Source: Pseudomonas sp. PDM14
GTDB lineage: Bacteria > Pseudomonadota > Gammaproteobacteria > Pseudomonadales > Pseudomonadaceae
Assembly (NCBI RefSeq): GCF_014851905.1
Contig: NZ_JACVAQ010000002.1
Location: 1,178,001 to 1,242,000 of the forward strand
DNA: 64,000 nucleotides
Reading direction: 5' to 3'
A model generated the notes under the pieces. The model saw nothing but the letters and a program-made list of their open reading frames with translations. It was not told the origin of the DNA and did no database searches. The position numbers were made by a program, and so were the translations under genes. This document shows, piece by piece, positions 34,687-42,798 of this stretch. Position 1 is the first letter of the stretch. Every line of letters begins with the position of its first letter.

Positions 34687-34949
34687 GGGGAAACCTTCAG
34701 GAAAAGCATCGAGGTCGAAAATCTGCCGGCAGTATACCCGTTAGGGTCCACCACCCGCAGCGCTGCGCCAGACAAGTGCAAGGCGCACCAGCCACGGGCA
34801 GCTCTGCCCCTCATTGACCTGTGACGAGCCGCACAGTTCGCGGCCTCGCTGCGTTGGTACGCACCTTGCAAAACCCCTGGCGAGGTATCGGGGGATACCT
34901 GGCTGGCGCGAAGCCGGTCACGCTGGATTCAACTGATCAGGGGAACAGC

Positions 34950-35303
34950 ATGGAACTGAATAAAGCCGTACTGGATTGCATGCAGGCCTTGCGCCGTCGT
35001 CTGCGTGACGAGCTGTGCGTGGACATCCGCCTCAGCCAGCCCGACGCCGTGGAAGCCATGCTGATGGCCTGCCTGCGCTCGAGCGACCAGGAAACCCGCA
35101 GCCTGGGCATTCGCCTGGCCGAAATGAGCGACTTCCAGGCCCCCGCCACGCACGCCGATGACGCCCACGCAGCCCCGCGCCAGCAGTACCGTGGCCACGT
35201 CCAGCCGAGCGCCGAGATCATGCCGATCGCCCCGCCGGCCGCCGTCGCCGAAGCCCCACGCGGCTCGGTGCGCATGTACCGCGGCCAGCGCATCTACGCC
35301 TGA
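34950..35303 (+). CDS. Conserved hypothetical protein
   Basis: 117 residues from ATG 34950, with AGGGGAA upstream. The N-terminal 60 residues look helical (CMQALRRRLRDELCVDIRL, then MLMACLRS), followed by a Pro/Ala/His-rich linker and a short YRGQRIYA tail that echoes an internal YRGHV. No family recognised. The 263-bp region before it contains AGGTATC/GATACCT (34883-34900), a small hairpin in the probable leader. Confidence 0.62.
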   Translation: MELNKAVLDCMQALRRRLRDELCVDIRLSQPDAVEAMLMACLRSSDQETRSLGIRLAEMSDFQAPATHADDAHAAPRQQYRGHVQPSAEIMPIAPPAAVAEAPRGSVRMYRGQRIYA

Positions 35304-35410
35304 TCGACCCGCTCGCCGAGCGCCGCCGCGACTCGCAGAACCTCGCGCCACTGGACGAGCGTGACGCCGCCAGCTAAAAGTCAGCTGACAGCACCGTCGA
35401 GGGATCTCCG

Positions 35411-36214
35411 ATGACGACACGCCCAGCTTGGCTCGAATGCCTGGAAAGGGAGCCCAGTGCTCCGTTCGAAGCGGCCCTGTGGATTGCCGCCGAGCATGAC
35501 CCACAGGTGCAGCCTGCCGCCCTGCTGCGCGACTTCGGCAATCTGCGCCAGCAGGTCGCCGCCGGGCTGCCGCAACTGCCACCGAACGAGCTGGCGCAAC
35601 CGCTGCTGCGACGCCTCAATGAGCTGGGCTTCCACGAAGACGACGATTACCCGCTGCGCCCGCACGCGGCCCTGCTGCATCTGGTGCTGCAACGCCGACG
35701 CGGACAGCCGCTGTCCCTGGCGCTGATTGCCCTGGAACTGGCGCGGCAGCTGGGCATTGCCCTGCAGGCGGTGAATTTCCCCGGCTACCTGCTGGTGCGC
35801 GTGCCCGGTGCCGATCACCTGCTCGACCCGTGCAACGGCCGGCGCCTGTATACCCGCGACTGCCGCGAGCTGCTGGCGCGCGTCGCTGGCACCAACAACG
35901 AACTCAACGCCGCCCACCTGCAAAGCTGCGATGCCCGCGCCCTGCTGCTGCGCCTGTCGCGCAACCTGTGTCAGCTGCACAGCAACGACGGCAACCACCT
36001 GGCTGCGCTGAAGGACGCCGAGCGCATTCTGCTGCTGGCCGAGCCACGCGCCGAAGACCACCTCACCCGCGCCGCCATCTACCGCGCCCTGGATTGCCCG
36101 CAAGCCGAACGCTATGACCTGGAACGCGCGTTGCTGCTGTGCGACGACGAGCCGGAGCGCATCCGCCTCGGCCATCGCCTGCGCGAGTTGAGCAGGACCC
36201 CGGCCCTGCACTGA
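35411..36214 (+). CDS. SirB1-family protein (transglutaminase-like plus TPR)
   Basis: 267 residues. The first 160 residues form the SirB1 N-terminal domain (transglutaminase-like: PLSLALIALELARQLGI, NFPGYLLVRV, LLDPCNGRRLY). The C-terminal 80 residues are a tetratricopeptide-type helical array (RLSRNLCQLHSNDGNHLAAL). The catalytic Cys of true transglutaminases is not where expected. Function of the family is unknown. Single gene with a terminator after it. Confidence 0.82.
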   Translation: MTTRPAWLECLEREPSAPFEAALWIAAEHDPQVQPAALLRDFGNLRQQVAAGLPQLPPNELAQPLLRRLNELGFHEDDDYPLRPHAALLHLVLQRRRGQPLSLALIALELARQLGIALQAVNFPGYLLVRVPGADHLLDPCNGRRLYTRDCRELLARVAGTNNELNAAHLQSCDARALLLRLSRNLCQLHSNDGNHLAALKDAERILLLAEPRAEDHLTRAAIYRALDCPQAERYDLERALLLCDDEPERIRLGHRLRELSRTPALH

Positions 36215-36244
36215 CAGCCGCGGGCAGCTTTTCCGCACGCATGA

Positions 36245-36270
36245 AAAAGGCCGACGAATCGGCCTTCTTA
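36245..36270. terminator. Bidirectional terminator between SirB1 and SDR genes
   Basis: AAGGCCGA (36247-36254) pairs with TCGGCCTT (36259-36266) over a 4-nt loop, with an A tract before and a short T-rich tract after. It serves both convergent genes. Confidence 0.75.
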
Positions 36271-36286
36271 TCAAACAGCGAATGGA

Positions 36287-37198
36287 TCAGCCAATGTGCT
36301 TCTGCAGGTTGGCCATCATCTCGCGCAGCGCGGTGACGTTGTCATCCGGGTGGACCGCCCCCTCGAAGTCGCCGATCTGCTTCCAACTGGCCGCCACGTC
36401 TTCCGGGCTGAAGCCGACGCGCGGGTCGAAACCGGCGCCCAGGCTGCGCTCCCAACGCACCTTGCCCATCCAGCCGCCACCGACTTCGTAGAGGCCGGAC
36501 GTGTCCTTGCACTGCTCGCTACCGAGGAAGACCACCAGCGGGCTGACCAGCTCGGGCTTGAGCTGCTCGAACACCTGCGGCGGGATCAGGCCTTCGGTCA
36601 TGCGCGTGCCGCCGGTGGGGGCAATGGCGTTGACCAGGATGTTGCTCTTGCGCCCTTCGATCGCCAGGGTGCGGGTCAGGCCGTACAGGCCCAGCTTGGC
36701 CATGCCATAGTTGCTCTGGCCGAAGTTGCCGTAGATGCCGGAGGTGGATGCGGTGAAGATCACGCGGCCGTACTGCTGCTCGCGCATGTGCTCCCACGCC
36801 GCGCGGGTCACCTTGTAAGCGCCCTCGACGTGGACCTTGTAGACCAGATCCCAGTCAGCGTCCTCCATCTTGTGGAAGGACTTGTCGCGCAGGATGCCGG
36901 CGTTATTCACCACCACGTCGATACGACCGAAGGCGTCCAGCGCGTTCTGCACGATCTTGTCGCCGTCGGTGACCGAATCGTGGTTGGCCACGGCAGTACC
37001 GCCAGCGGCCTGGATTTCCGCGACCACCTTATCTGCGGCCGAGGCGTTGGCGCCTTCGCCGTGAGTGCTGCCGCCCAGATCGTTGACCACCACACGGGCG
37101 CCATGCTTGGCGAACAGCAGCGCGTGGGCACGGCCCAAACCGCCACCGGCACCGGTGACGATGACCACTTTGTCTTCGAATCGAACGGCATCACTCAT
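36287..37198 (-). CDS. SDR dehydrogenase resembling (3R)-hydroxyacyl-CoA dehydrogenase domain
   Basis: 303 residues from ATG 37198, with AGAGG upstream. Rossmann motif TGAGGGLG, the long insertion NDLGGSTHGEG after strand 2, NNAGILRDKSFHKM and YGMAK. This layout, including the RDKSF segment, matches the dehydrogenase domain of peroxisomal multifunctional enzyme 2 and its bacterial homologues, which act on hydroxyacyl-CoA. The substrate is inferred from the resemblance. Single gene. Confidence 0.85.
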   Translation of the reverse strand: MSDAVRFEDKVVIVTGAGGGLGRAHALLFAKHGARVVVNDLGGSTHGEGANASAADKVVAEIQAAGGTAVANHDSVTDGDKIVQNALDAFGRIDVVVNNAGILRDKSFHKMEDADWDLVYKVHVEGAYKVTRAAWEHMREQQYGRVIFTASTSGIYGNFGQSNYGMAKLGLYGLTRTLAIEGRKSNILVNAIAPTGGTRMTEGLIPPQVFEQLKPELVSPLVVFLGSEQCKDTSGLYEVGGGWMGKVRWERSLGAGFDPRVGFSPEDVAASWKQIGDFEGAVHPDDNVTALREMMANLQKHIG

Positions 37199-37333
37199 GA
37201 AGCGGACCTCTTGGCAGGTGGCAAAGCAGCGAGTGTCAGGCAGCGCAGAGCGCTTCACAAGGAAAAACGGGCTGCCTGAATGTCACTCGATAAGACGACG
37301 GGATGGTCAGACCCTGACCACCGCTACGCGCCG

Positions 37334-37909
37334 TTACTGGCCACCGCCGCTGCCGCCACCGCTTGCACCGCCCGCGCCGCCACCTGCAGCACCACCGCCG
37401 GTTGCGCCGCCAGTGGAACCACCACTGGTGCCGCCAGCAGGACCGCCAGTAGTGCCGCCACCGGTAGTACCGCCGGTGCCAGTACCCATGCCGCTGCCCG
37501 AGCCGCCCATGCCAGTGCCAGTACCGGTTCCGGTGCCAGGCGCAGTTGTGCCAGTGCCGGTTCCAATCCCGGTACCAGTGCCGTTGGTTCCCGGCGCGGT
37601 GGTGCCGTTCCCGGTGCCGATACCGTTGCCATTGGTACCGTTACCGATGCCGGTTCCGGTTCCAGTGCCATTAGTACCGGTGCCAATCCCGGTCCCGGTC
37701 CCGCTACCGTCGGTGCCAGGCGTCGGTGCCCCCGGCGTTGTAGAGCCCGTGCCAGTGCCGTTGGTACCGGTGCCAGTGGTCGAAGGCGAGCTGGGCGACG
37801 TCGGGCCGGGCACGGTCGGGCCCGTGGCGTCGGTTTCGGCGAAGGCTGGGACGGACAGGCTGGCCAGCAGGCCACTGAAGAGCAGTGCGGAAAGCTTGTT
37901 GTTGTTCAT
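37334..37909 (-). CDS. Secreted Gly/Thr-repeat low-complexity protein
   Basis: 191 residues. A clear signal peptide (about 1-24, ending VPAFA) is followed by about 100 residues of Gly-Thr repeats broken by Asn, Ile and TTAPGT units, then a Gly-rich tail (about 135-191). There is no Cys and no globular domain. The repeats are coded by near-identical hexamers (GGTACC/GGCACT type), so copy number may vary by slippage. It could be a surface or matrix protein; function unknown. An open frame antisense to it, rich in Pro-Val, is only its shadow. Confidence 0.65.
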   Translation of the reverse strand: MNNNKLSALLFSGLLASLSVPAFAETDATGPTVPGPTSPSSPSTTGTGTNGTGTGSTTPGAPTPGTDGSGTGTGIGTGTNGTGTGTGIGNGTNGNGIGTGNGTTAPGTNGTGTGIGTGTGTTAPGTGTGTGTGMGGSGSGMGTGTGGTTGGGTTGGPAGGTSGGSTGGATGGGAAGGGAGGASGGGSGGGQ

Positions 37910-37983
37910 GGGTCACCTCAATGAAATTGAATGGTTACCCTGAAACCGACTGCCGCTCGGCGAGCGCTGTTCGAGTTAGTGGA

Positions 37984-38538
37984 TCAACGGTAGCCGTCCG
38001 CACTGGCCGTACTCGGCGGGCAACCATCGTCATGCGCCGCAGGCGCAGCAACGGCGTCGAAGCGGTAACTGGCGTCATGGTCCGGCGCGCCACCGGCGAT
38101 GATCAGGAACATGCCGAAGCTGCTCTCGTGCAACTGCATCTGCAGGTGGTCGTCACGCACCCGCACCTGCGCCTCGCGCGACTGCCGCCCCCAAGCCAGC
38201 GGTGGCAGGCCGCTGAAGTAGCTCTGCTCGTGGAAGAAAGCTTGCTCGCGCCACTCGCCCTGCAGCTCCATGCGCGCCACGCAGCGCGCCTGGCGGTACA
38301 GGCTGAGCTGCAGATAGCCGTCACCGAGCCGGCGCAGGTGCACGTATTCACCCTCGGGTTGCGCCTGACCAATCGGCGCCAGCTCGCGCCACAGGTAGCG
38401 CGGCACGGCCGTGGGCTCGGCGAGATTCTGGTACCAGCCGTCCCAAACAGGTGTAGGGGATACACGCTCGTGACCGCCACAGGCGGTCAGCGCCAGCAGC
38501 GCGCTGCCAACCAGCCCGGCTCGCCAGCCGATGGGCAT
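37984..38538 (-). CDS. Lipoprotein, last gene of the aldolase operon
   Basis: 184 residues from ATG 38538. Signal peptide with lipobox LTAC near residue 20, then a beta-rich domain (VWDGWYQNLAEPTAVPRYLW, then LQLSLYRQARCVARMELQGE). No family recognised. It begins 8 bp after the DUF1569 gene and is the fourth gene of the 40743-37984 operon. Confidence 0.7.
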   Translation of the reverse strand: MPIGWRAGLVGSALLALTACGGHERVSPTPVWDGWYQNLAEPTAVPRYLWRELAPIGQAQPEGEYVHLRRLGDGYLQLSLYRQARCVARMELQGEWREQAFFHEQSYFSGLPPLAWGRQSREAQVRVRDDHLQMQLHESSFGMFLIIAGGAPDHDASYRFDAVAAPAAHDDGCPPSTASADGYR

Positions 38539-38546
38539 CAGCCGGC

Positions 38547-39077
38547 TCAGGCGACGCGGATCAGGCTGAGGTGGTTGTACAGGTGCATCACATGCGCCTG
38601 GGCGTAGTCCTCGGGGCTGAGCAGGCCATAGGCGAAGTGCGGCTGCAGCGCCTCGGTGTGCGCGGCAAAACGCTGCAGGGACTGCTGCAGGCGGGCGATG
38701 GCGGCATCGGTGGACGCCGGTTCGGCCAGCGGCGCGGCACCGGGAATCGGCTCGATCAGCGAGTGACGCATGGCGCCACGGGCAGCAAACACGGAAAACG
38801 CCAGCGGCCCGACACTCTCGCGGAACCAGGCCGGTTTCAGCTCCGGAAAGCCATCCAGCGAATACTCGACACTCTGCGCGCAGTGGTTGAATACCTCGGC
38901 CGGGCTCCAACCCTTGCTGCTCACCAGCTCACGGCCGACCAGGCCGGCGAGCACCTGCTGCGCGCCCTCCAGGCTCAGCGCCGCCGGCGCCGGGCCGGTG
39001 GGCAAGGCCCAGAAGCCGCCACCGAGTGCGGCCACGCCGCCAACCGAGAGAAGTGCGAGAAGGTGCCGTCTGTTCAT
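38547..39077 (-). CDS. DUF1569 (DinB-like) protein with Tat-like signal
   Basis: 176 residues. It begins MNRRHLLALLSVGG, a twin-arginine type export signal. The remainder is a DinB-like four-helix bundle with the DUF1569 landmarks WSPAEVFNHCAQSVEYSLDGFP and a C-terminal HVMHLYNHLSLIR, whose spaced His residues could bind a metal. It overlaps the hydrolase gene by 4 bp. Function of the family is not known. Confidence 0.78.
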   Translation of the reverse strand: MNRRHLLALLSVGGVAALGGGFWALPTGPAPAALSLEGAQQVLAGLVGRELVSSKGWSPAEVFNHCAQSVEYSLDGFPELKPAWFRESVGPLAFSVFAARGAMRHSLIEPIPGAAPLAEPASTDAAIARLQQSLQRFAAHTEALQPHFAYGLLSPEDYAQAHVMHLYNHLSLIRVA

Positions 39078-39961
39078 GCGCGGTCGAGTCCCTGACGAAA
39101 GGTGAGGTAGTGCTGCAGCACCGCCTGTGGTGCTTCGGTCTGCGGATAGTGGCCGATATCCTCGAGCAGAACCGTGTCCGGGTTGGCGATCAGTTCGCGG
39201 TAGCGCGCGACCATGTGCGCCCCGGAAATCGGATCGAGCGCGCCATCGATCACCCGCAGCGGTACCCCGCCCTTTTGCATCGCCGTTACCCAGCGTTCGC
39301 GCTGCTCGCGGCGATCGAGGATGTAGCGGATCAGCCGGTGCATCACCGCCGGGCCGTCGTTGTGCGCGATCAGCGCCCAGAAGGCGTCCAGCTCGCTCTC
39401 GCTGGGCGGCGTCTGCGGGCCGAACACCTTGGTCAGGTTGGCCTTCAGCTTGGCGCGCGAGAACAGCCTGCCGAGCAACGGTCCCAACGGGCTGAGCAGC
39501 AGTTTCTGCATCAGCACCGGGCGATGGGTCTCCGGGAACAGTCCGCCATTGAGGAACACGCAGCTGGCGAGCTGGATGTGACCGTCATGGTGCCGCGCCA
39601 GCAGTTCCTGGGCCACGCTGTCGCCATAATCGTGCGCCAGCACATGCACCGGCCCGTCGACGCCCAGGTGGGCGAGCAGCGCCTGCTGCAGGTCAGCCTG
39701 TTCCAGCAGGCTATACAAGTGAGCGCGCGGCTTGGCCGAATAGCCGAAACCGAGCATGTCGCAGGCGATCAGCCGGTAGCGCTCGGCCAGGGGCTGCCAG
39801 AGGTAATGCCAGTCCCAACTGGCGGTGGGGAAGCCGTGGATCAACAACAATGGCTCGCCGTCTGCCGGCCCCGCCGTCCAGTAGCGAATCGCGTGCCCGC
39901 CAAAGCTGAAGCCCTGCCCCTGCGCGCGCCAGTCCGCCAGGGCAATACCAGGCAGCGCCAT
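39074..39961 (-). CDS. Alpha/beta hydrolase
   Basis: 295 residues from ATG 39961. Oxyanion HGFPTASWDW, then CDMLGFGYSAKP, and HDYGDSVAQELLAR: an Asp (Asp in HDYGDS) stands where the nucleophile is expected, the pattern of haloalkane dehalogenases and epoxide hydrolases. The closing His is in IGHYPQTEAPQ. It may therefore hydrolyse epoxides, haloalkanes or esters. Its ATG overlaps the aldolase stop, and its stop overlaps the DUF1569 start. Confidence 0.87.
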   Translation of the reverse strand: MALPGIALADWRAQGQGFSFGGHAIRYWTAGPADGEPLLLIHGFPTASWDWHYLWQPLAERYRLIACDMLGFGYSAKPRAHLYSLLEQADLQQALLAHLGVDGPVHVLAHDYGDSVAQELLARHHDGHIQLASCVFLNGGLFPETHRPVLMQKLLLSPLGPLLGRLFSRAKLKANLTKVFGPQTPPSESELDAFWALIAHNDGPAVMHRLIRYILDRREQRERWVTAMQKGGVPLRVIDGALDPISGAHMVARYRELIANPDTVLLEDIGHYPQTEAPQAVLQHYLTFRQGLDRA

Positions 39962-40743
39962 CAGTTGGCGTAGCCGGGCATCTGCTGATCGAGCTTGCGC
40001 AGCAGCGCCGGCCACGGCAGCGCGCCACCCATGCCCTGCGGGCTTTTCATCACGCCGGCGATCATCGCCCGGGCGCCGTCGAGGATCTGCTGCGGAATGT
40101 GGATCAGCTCGGTGCCGCCACTCTGCGCCATGATCTGGATTTCGCAGGCGCGCTGCAGGGTGAACATGCCGAGGAAGGCATCGGCGATGCTGCCGAACGC
40201 GGTCATCAGGCCGTGGTTGGGCAGGATCATGAAGTTCTTGTCGCCCAGGTCGGCCTGCAGGCGCGATTTCTCGTCGTGATTCAACGCCACGCCTTCATAA
40301 CCGTGATAAGCCAGGCTGGCGAGCACGAACAGCGACTGTTGCGACAGCGGCAGCAGGCCGCCCTTCTGCGCCGACACGGCGATCCCGGCCGGGGTGTGAA
40401 TATGCAGCACGCAGCCGGCGTCATGCCGCACTTCGTGCACGGCGCTGTGAATGGTGTAGCCGGCCGGGTTGATGTCGAACGGGCCGTCCATCAGCTTCTT
40501 GCCGGCCAGGTCGACCTTGACCAGGCTCGACGCGGTGATTTCGTGGAACATCAGCCCGTAGGGGTTGATCAGGAAGTCTTCGGTGCCCGGCACCTTGGCC
40601 GAGATGTGGGTGAAGATCAGGTCGTCCCAACCGTACAGGGCGATCAGGCGGTAGCAGGCGGCCAGGTCGACGCGGGTCTGCCATTCGGCAGCGGACACCT
40701 GGTCGCGTACGTTGATTTCGGGAAAGGCTTGTGCAGCGGTCAT
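39961..40743 (-). CDS. Class II aldolase/adducin-family protein
   Basis: 260 residues from ATG 40743. It shows the fold's landmarks: LIFTHISAKVPG, FLINPYGLMFHEITAS, the zinc-binding HIHTPAGIAVS and PNHGLMTAFGSI. Family members are zinc aldolases acting on sugar phosphates or decarboxylating/hydrating related compounds; this long branch with no sugar partner genes has no clear substrate. First gene of a four-gene operon with the hydrolase, DUF1569 and lipoprotein genes. Confidence 0.87.
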   Translation of the reverse strand: MTAAQAFPEINVRDQVSAAEWQTRVDLAACYRLIALYGWDDLIFTHISAKVPGTEDFLINPYGLMFHEITASSLVKVDLAGKKLMDGPFDINPAGYTIHSAVHEVRHDAGCVLHIHTPAGIAVSAQKGGLLPLSQQSLFVLASLAYHGYEGVALNHDEKSRLQADLGDKNFMILPNHGLMTAFGSIADAFLGMFTLQRACEIQIMAQSGGTELIHIPQQILDGARAMIAGVMKSPQGMGGALPWPALLRKLDQQMPGYAN

Positions 40744-40888
40744 GGCGAAATCCTCGGTTTGTTGTTGTGCCGAAGAGTCTAGTGACCTGTGCGCCAAGGC
40801 ATAGTCGCCTTGCAGGCCAGCTTAGTGACCGTGGCGGTCAGCCCCCACTCGCCCGGCCGCGAGTGGCCAGACGGGTGGACTGCCGCGA

Positions 40889-41338
40889 TTAACCCTGCAG
40901 CGTGGCGATGAATTCGACCAGCCAGGGCTGGGCATCGTCCTCGGGGGTCACGCTTTCGCTGGCGTCCAGGCGCAGCATCGGCAGTGCCTCGCGCATGCCC
41001 AGTTCGAGGAATAGCTCGCGCATCAGCTCGCCGCCGCCGCAGAAGGTGTCGTAGCTCGAGTCGCCCAGCGCGACCACGCCGGCCGGGCGCCCGCTCCACG
41101 CCGGAAAGGTGTCACGGATCTCGTAGTAGAGGCCCTGCAGGTTGCCGGGCAACTCGCCCATGCCGGTGGTCGAGGTCACGGCCAGCAGTGCATCGGGGGC
41201 GAAGCCCTGCAGGTCGGCGAGGCTGGTGCCGGCCTTGTACCAGGTCTCGAAACCGGCGGCCTGCAGCAGGCTCTGGGCGCGGTGGGCGACTTCTTCGGCG
41301 GCGCCGTAGACCGAACCCGACAGGATGGCGACTTTCAT
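40889..41338 (-). CDS. Flavodoxin (MioC-like)
   Basis: 149 residues. FMN-binding pattern ILSGSVYGAAEEVA (phosphate loop, with Ser-x-Tyr-Gly), TSTTGMGELPGNL and GDSSYDTFCGGGE. It is a short-chain flavodoxin of the MioC/sulfite-reductase-like type and should carry single electrons or FMN. It is divergent from the LOV photoreceptor gene. In the gap downstream lie two hairpins (40826-40840 and CCACTCGC/GCGAGTGG at 40845-40866). Confidence 0.88.
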   Translation of the reverse strand: MKVAILSGSVYGAAEEVAHRAQSLLQAAGFETWYKAGTSLADLQGFAPDALLAVTSTTGMGELPGNLQGLYYEIRDTFPAWSGRPAGVVALGDSSYDTFCGGGELMRELFLELGMREALPMLRLDASESVTPEDDAQPWLVEFIATLQG

Positions 41339-41384
41339 GCAGAACTCCGAAACATGTTGATAATCCCTCGCATTATGCCGCAAG

Positions 41385-41412
41385 TGGACAGTGCATCGGG
41401 ATGACTTAGAAT
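41385..41412 (+). promoter_or_regulatory. Candidate sigma-70 promoter of the LOV gene
   Basis: TGGACA (41385-41390) and TAGAAT (41407-41412) are 16 bp apart, 30 bp before the LOV ATG. Both hexamers match the consensus at four or five positions. Confidence 0.45.
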
Positions 41413-41442
41413 GCAGCCAACTGCGCCTCCAGAGCCCGAACC

Positions 41443-41895
41443 ATGATCAATGCCAAGCTGCTGCAACTGGTGATCGACGCCTCCAACGACGGCATCGTGG
41501 TCGCCGAACAGGAAGGCGACGACAACATTCTGATCTATGCCAATGCCGCATTCGAGCGCCTGACCGGCTACGCCAGCGACGACATTCTCTACCAGGATTG
41601 CCGCTTCCTGCAGGGCGAAGACCGCGCCCAGCCGGCCGTGGCCGTGATTCGCCAGGCCGTGCTCAGCCATCAGCCATGCCGCCAGGTGATCCGCAACTAC
41701 CGCAAGGACGGCAGCGCCTTCTGGAACGAGCTGTCGATAACCCCGGTGTTCAACGACGGCGACCAGCTCACCTATTTCATCGGCATCCAGAAGGATGTCA
41801 GCGAGGAAGTCATCGCCAAGCAGCGGGTAACGGAACTCGAAGCCGAAGTTGCCCGTCTCAAGGAAGAGCTCGCAGCCTTGAAGTCGCCACGCTAA
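41443..41895 (+). CDS. Short LOV blue-light photoreceptor
   Basis: 150 residues. A single PAS/LOV core (about 15-120) carries the photoactive Cys53 in YQDCRFLQGED and the flavin-switch Gln116 in FIGIQKD, at the same residue numbers as P. putida PpSB1-LOV. The C-terminal 30 residues form a charged helix (VTELEAEVARLKEELAALK), a likely dimerising J-alpha coiled coil. There is no kinase or cyclase domain, so it signals by protein contact. Asp52 replaces the usual Asn of the NCRFLQ motif, as in PpSB1. A PilZ-like gene follows 87 bp downstream. Confidence 0.93.
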   Translation: MINAKLLQLVIDASNDGIVVAEQEGDDNILIYANAAFERLTGYASDDILYQDCRFLQGEDRAQPAVAVIRQAVLSHQPCRQVIRNYRKDGSAFWNELSITPVFNDGDQLTYFIGIQKDVSEEVIAKQRVTELEAEVARLKEELAALKSPR

Positions 41896-41982
41896 CCCCG
41901 CCCCCAGCGCCCCTGGCGCTTGCCATCGCTTGCGACAGCTCGCCCCCACCCCACGAGCCCGTTCCCCACGAGGGTGAAGTCC

Positions 41983-42588
41983 GTGTCCGAGCAGTCCGTA
42001 TTGTCCAGCGAAGAGCTGGATTTCATTCAACACATGTTCGACAGCCCGCTGATCGGCAAGCGCCTGCAGATCCCGACCTTCAATGTCGACGGTGATCCGC
42101 GTGGCAACGCCCTGCTCAGCGCACTGGCGCAGAACGCCCAGCTGAGCCTGGATGCGCGCTTCGATGGCTACTGGATGTCGTTCCCGGTGCAGATGATCGA
42201 GGACGAACTGCACAACCTGCAGCTCGAACTGGGTGCGCCGAGCATTTTCGAGGAAGGTGCCGTGCAGCGTCCTCTGCGCCTGCACCTGGAAACGCCGTTG
42301 CCCCTGCTCGACGACAATGCCCGGCCCAGCGACCTGCAGGTGCAGCAGATTTCCCCCAACGGCCTGCTGGTCAGCGGCGCGGCGCTGCTGCCGGTGCAGT
42401 TCGACCTGTGGCTGCCGCTGCCCGAGCAGGACGCCATCGCCGTGCGCGGCCGGCTGGTTCGCCTGGTAGCGCCGCACCAGGGCGCCTACGTACTCAGGCT
42501 GCGCCACGCCGAGCACGCCGAGCGCCTGCGTCAGTTCATCTTCGAGCAGCACCGCCGCCAGCACCCGGAACTGCAACTGCCGCGCTGA
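41983..42588 (+). CDS. PilZ-like protein (possible degenerate c-di-GMP binder)
   Basis: 201 residues from GTG 41983, placed by GAGGGTGA upstream. The N-terminal half is a YcgR-type flank (SALAQNAQLSLDARFDGYWM). The C-terminal half has the PilZ barrel spacing (LRLHLETPLPLL, then QVQQISPNGLLVSG), where QISPNG corresponds to the usual D/NxSxxG. The RxxxR c-di-GMP arm is not evident, so binding is uncertain. It lies directly downstream of the LOV photoreceptor, which suggests but does not prove a shared function. Confidence 0.7.
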   Translation: MSEQSVLSSEELDFIQHMFDSPLIGKRLQIPTFNVDGDPRGNALLSALAQNAQLSLDARFDGYWMSFPVQMIEDELHNLQLELGAPSIFEEGAVQRPLRLHLETPLPLLDDNARPSDLQVQQISPNGLLVSGAALLPVQFDLWLPLPEQDAIAVRGRLVRLVAPHQGAYVLRLRHAEHAERLRQFIFEQHRRQHPELQLPR

Positions 42589-42590
42589 GC

Positions 42591-42638
42591 TATTTTCCCG
42601 CGATGCGGCAAATGTCTCGCGCGGGAAATATCAATCGT
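42591..42638 (+). terminator. GC-rich hairpin after the PilZ-like gene
   Basis: TATTTTCCCGCG pairs with CGCGGGAAATA across a loop of about 16 nt. The stem is flanked by A/T tracts but lacks a run of T directly after it. It may end the LOV-PilZ transcript. Confidence 0.45.
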
Positions 42639-42692
42639 CTAGCCTTGTCCGTCCTGGCAGATTGCCGTCGCAGACGCCGCCGCGCGATGCGT

Positions 42693-42758
42693 ATAGGCCA
42701 AAGCAATCGTGCTCATGGCCTCAATCAATTAAGAGATTCCGGCCAACCCCGTTAGGAT
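42693..42758 (+). promoter_or_regulatory. OxyR-like operator and ahpC promoter
   Basis: The tetramers ATAG (42693), CAAT (42704), ATGG (42715) and CAAT (42726) are each separated by exactly 7 bp, the OxyR pattern ATAG-N7-CTAT-N7-ATAG-N7-CTAT with single mismatches. The site abuts a -35 region at 42730-42735, and TAGGAT (42753-42758) follows 17 bp on as -10. OxyR control of ahpC is well known; this location fits activator contact with RNA polymerase. Confidence 0.65.
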
Positions 42759-42798
42759 GGCCTCCATCAAATTACCAACCCCCTGAAGGAGTTCACTG

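Noticed and set aside
37334..37900. Possible CRISPR array
   Set aside because: The repeats are in-frame hexamers coding Gly-Thr and lack unique spacers of constant length.
37065..37943. Pro-Val repeat protein on the plus strand, opposite the Gly/Thr-repeat gene
   Set aside because: The minus strand has a signal peptide, ribosome site and natural Gly/Thr repeats; the plus-strand frame runs on into the neighbouring SDR gene and has no signal peptide.
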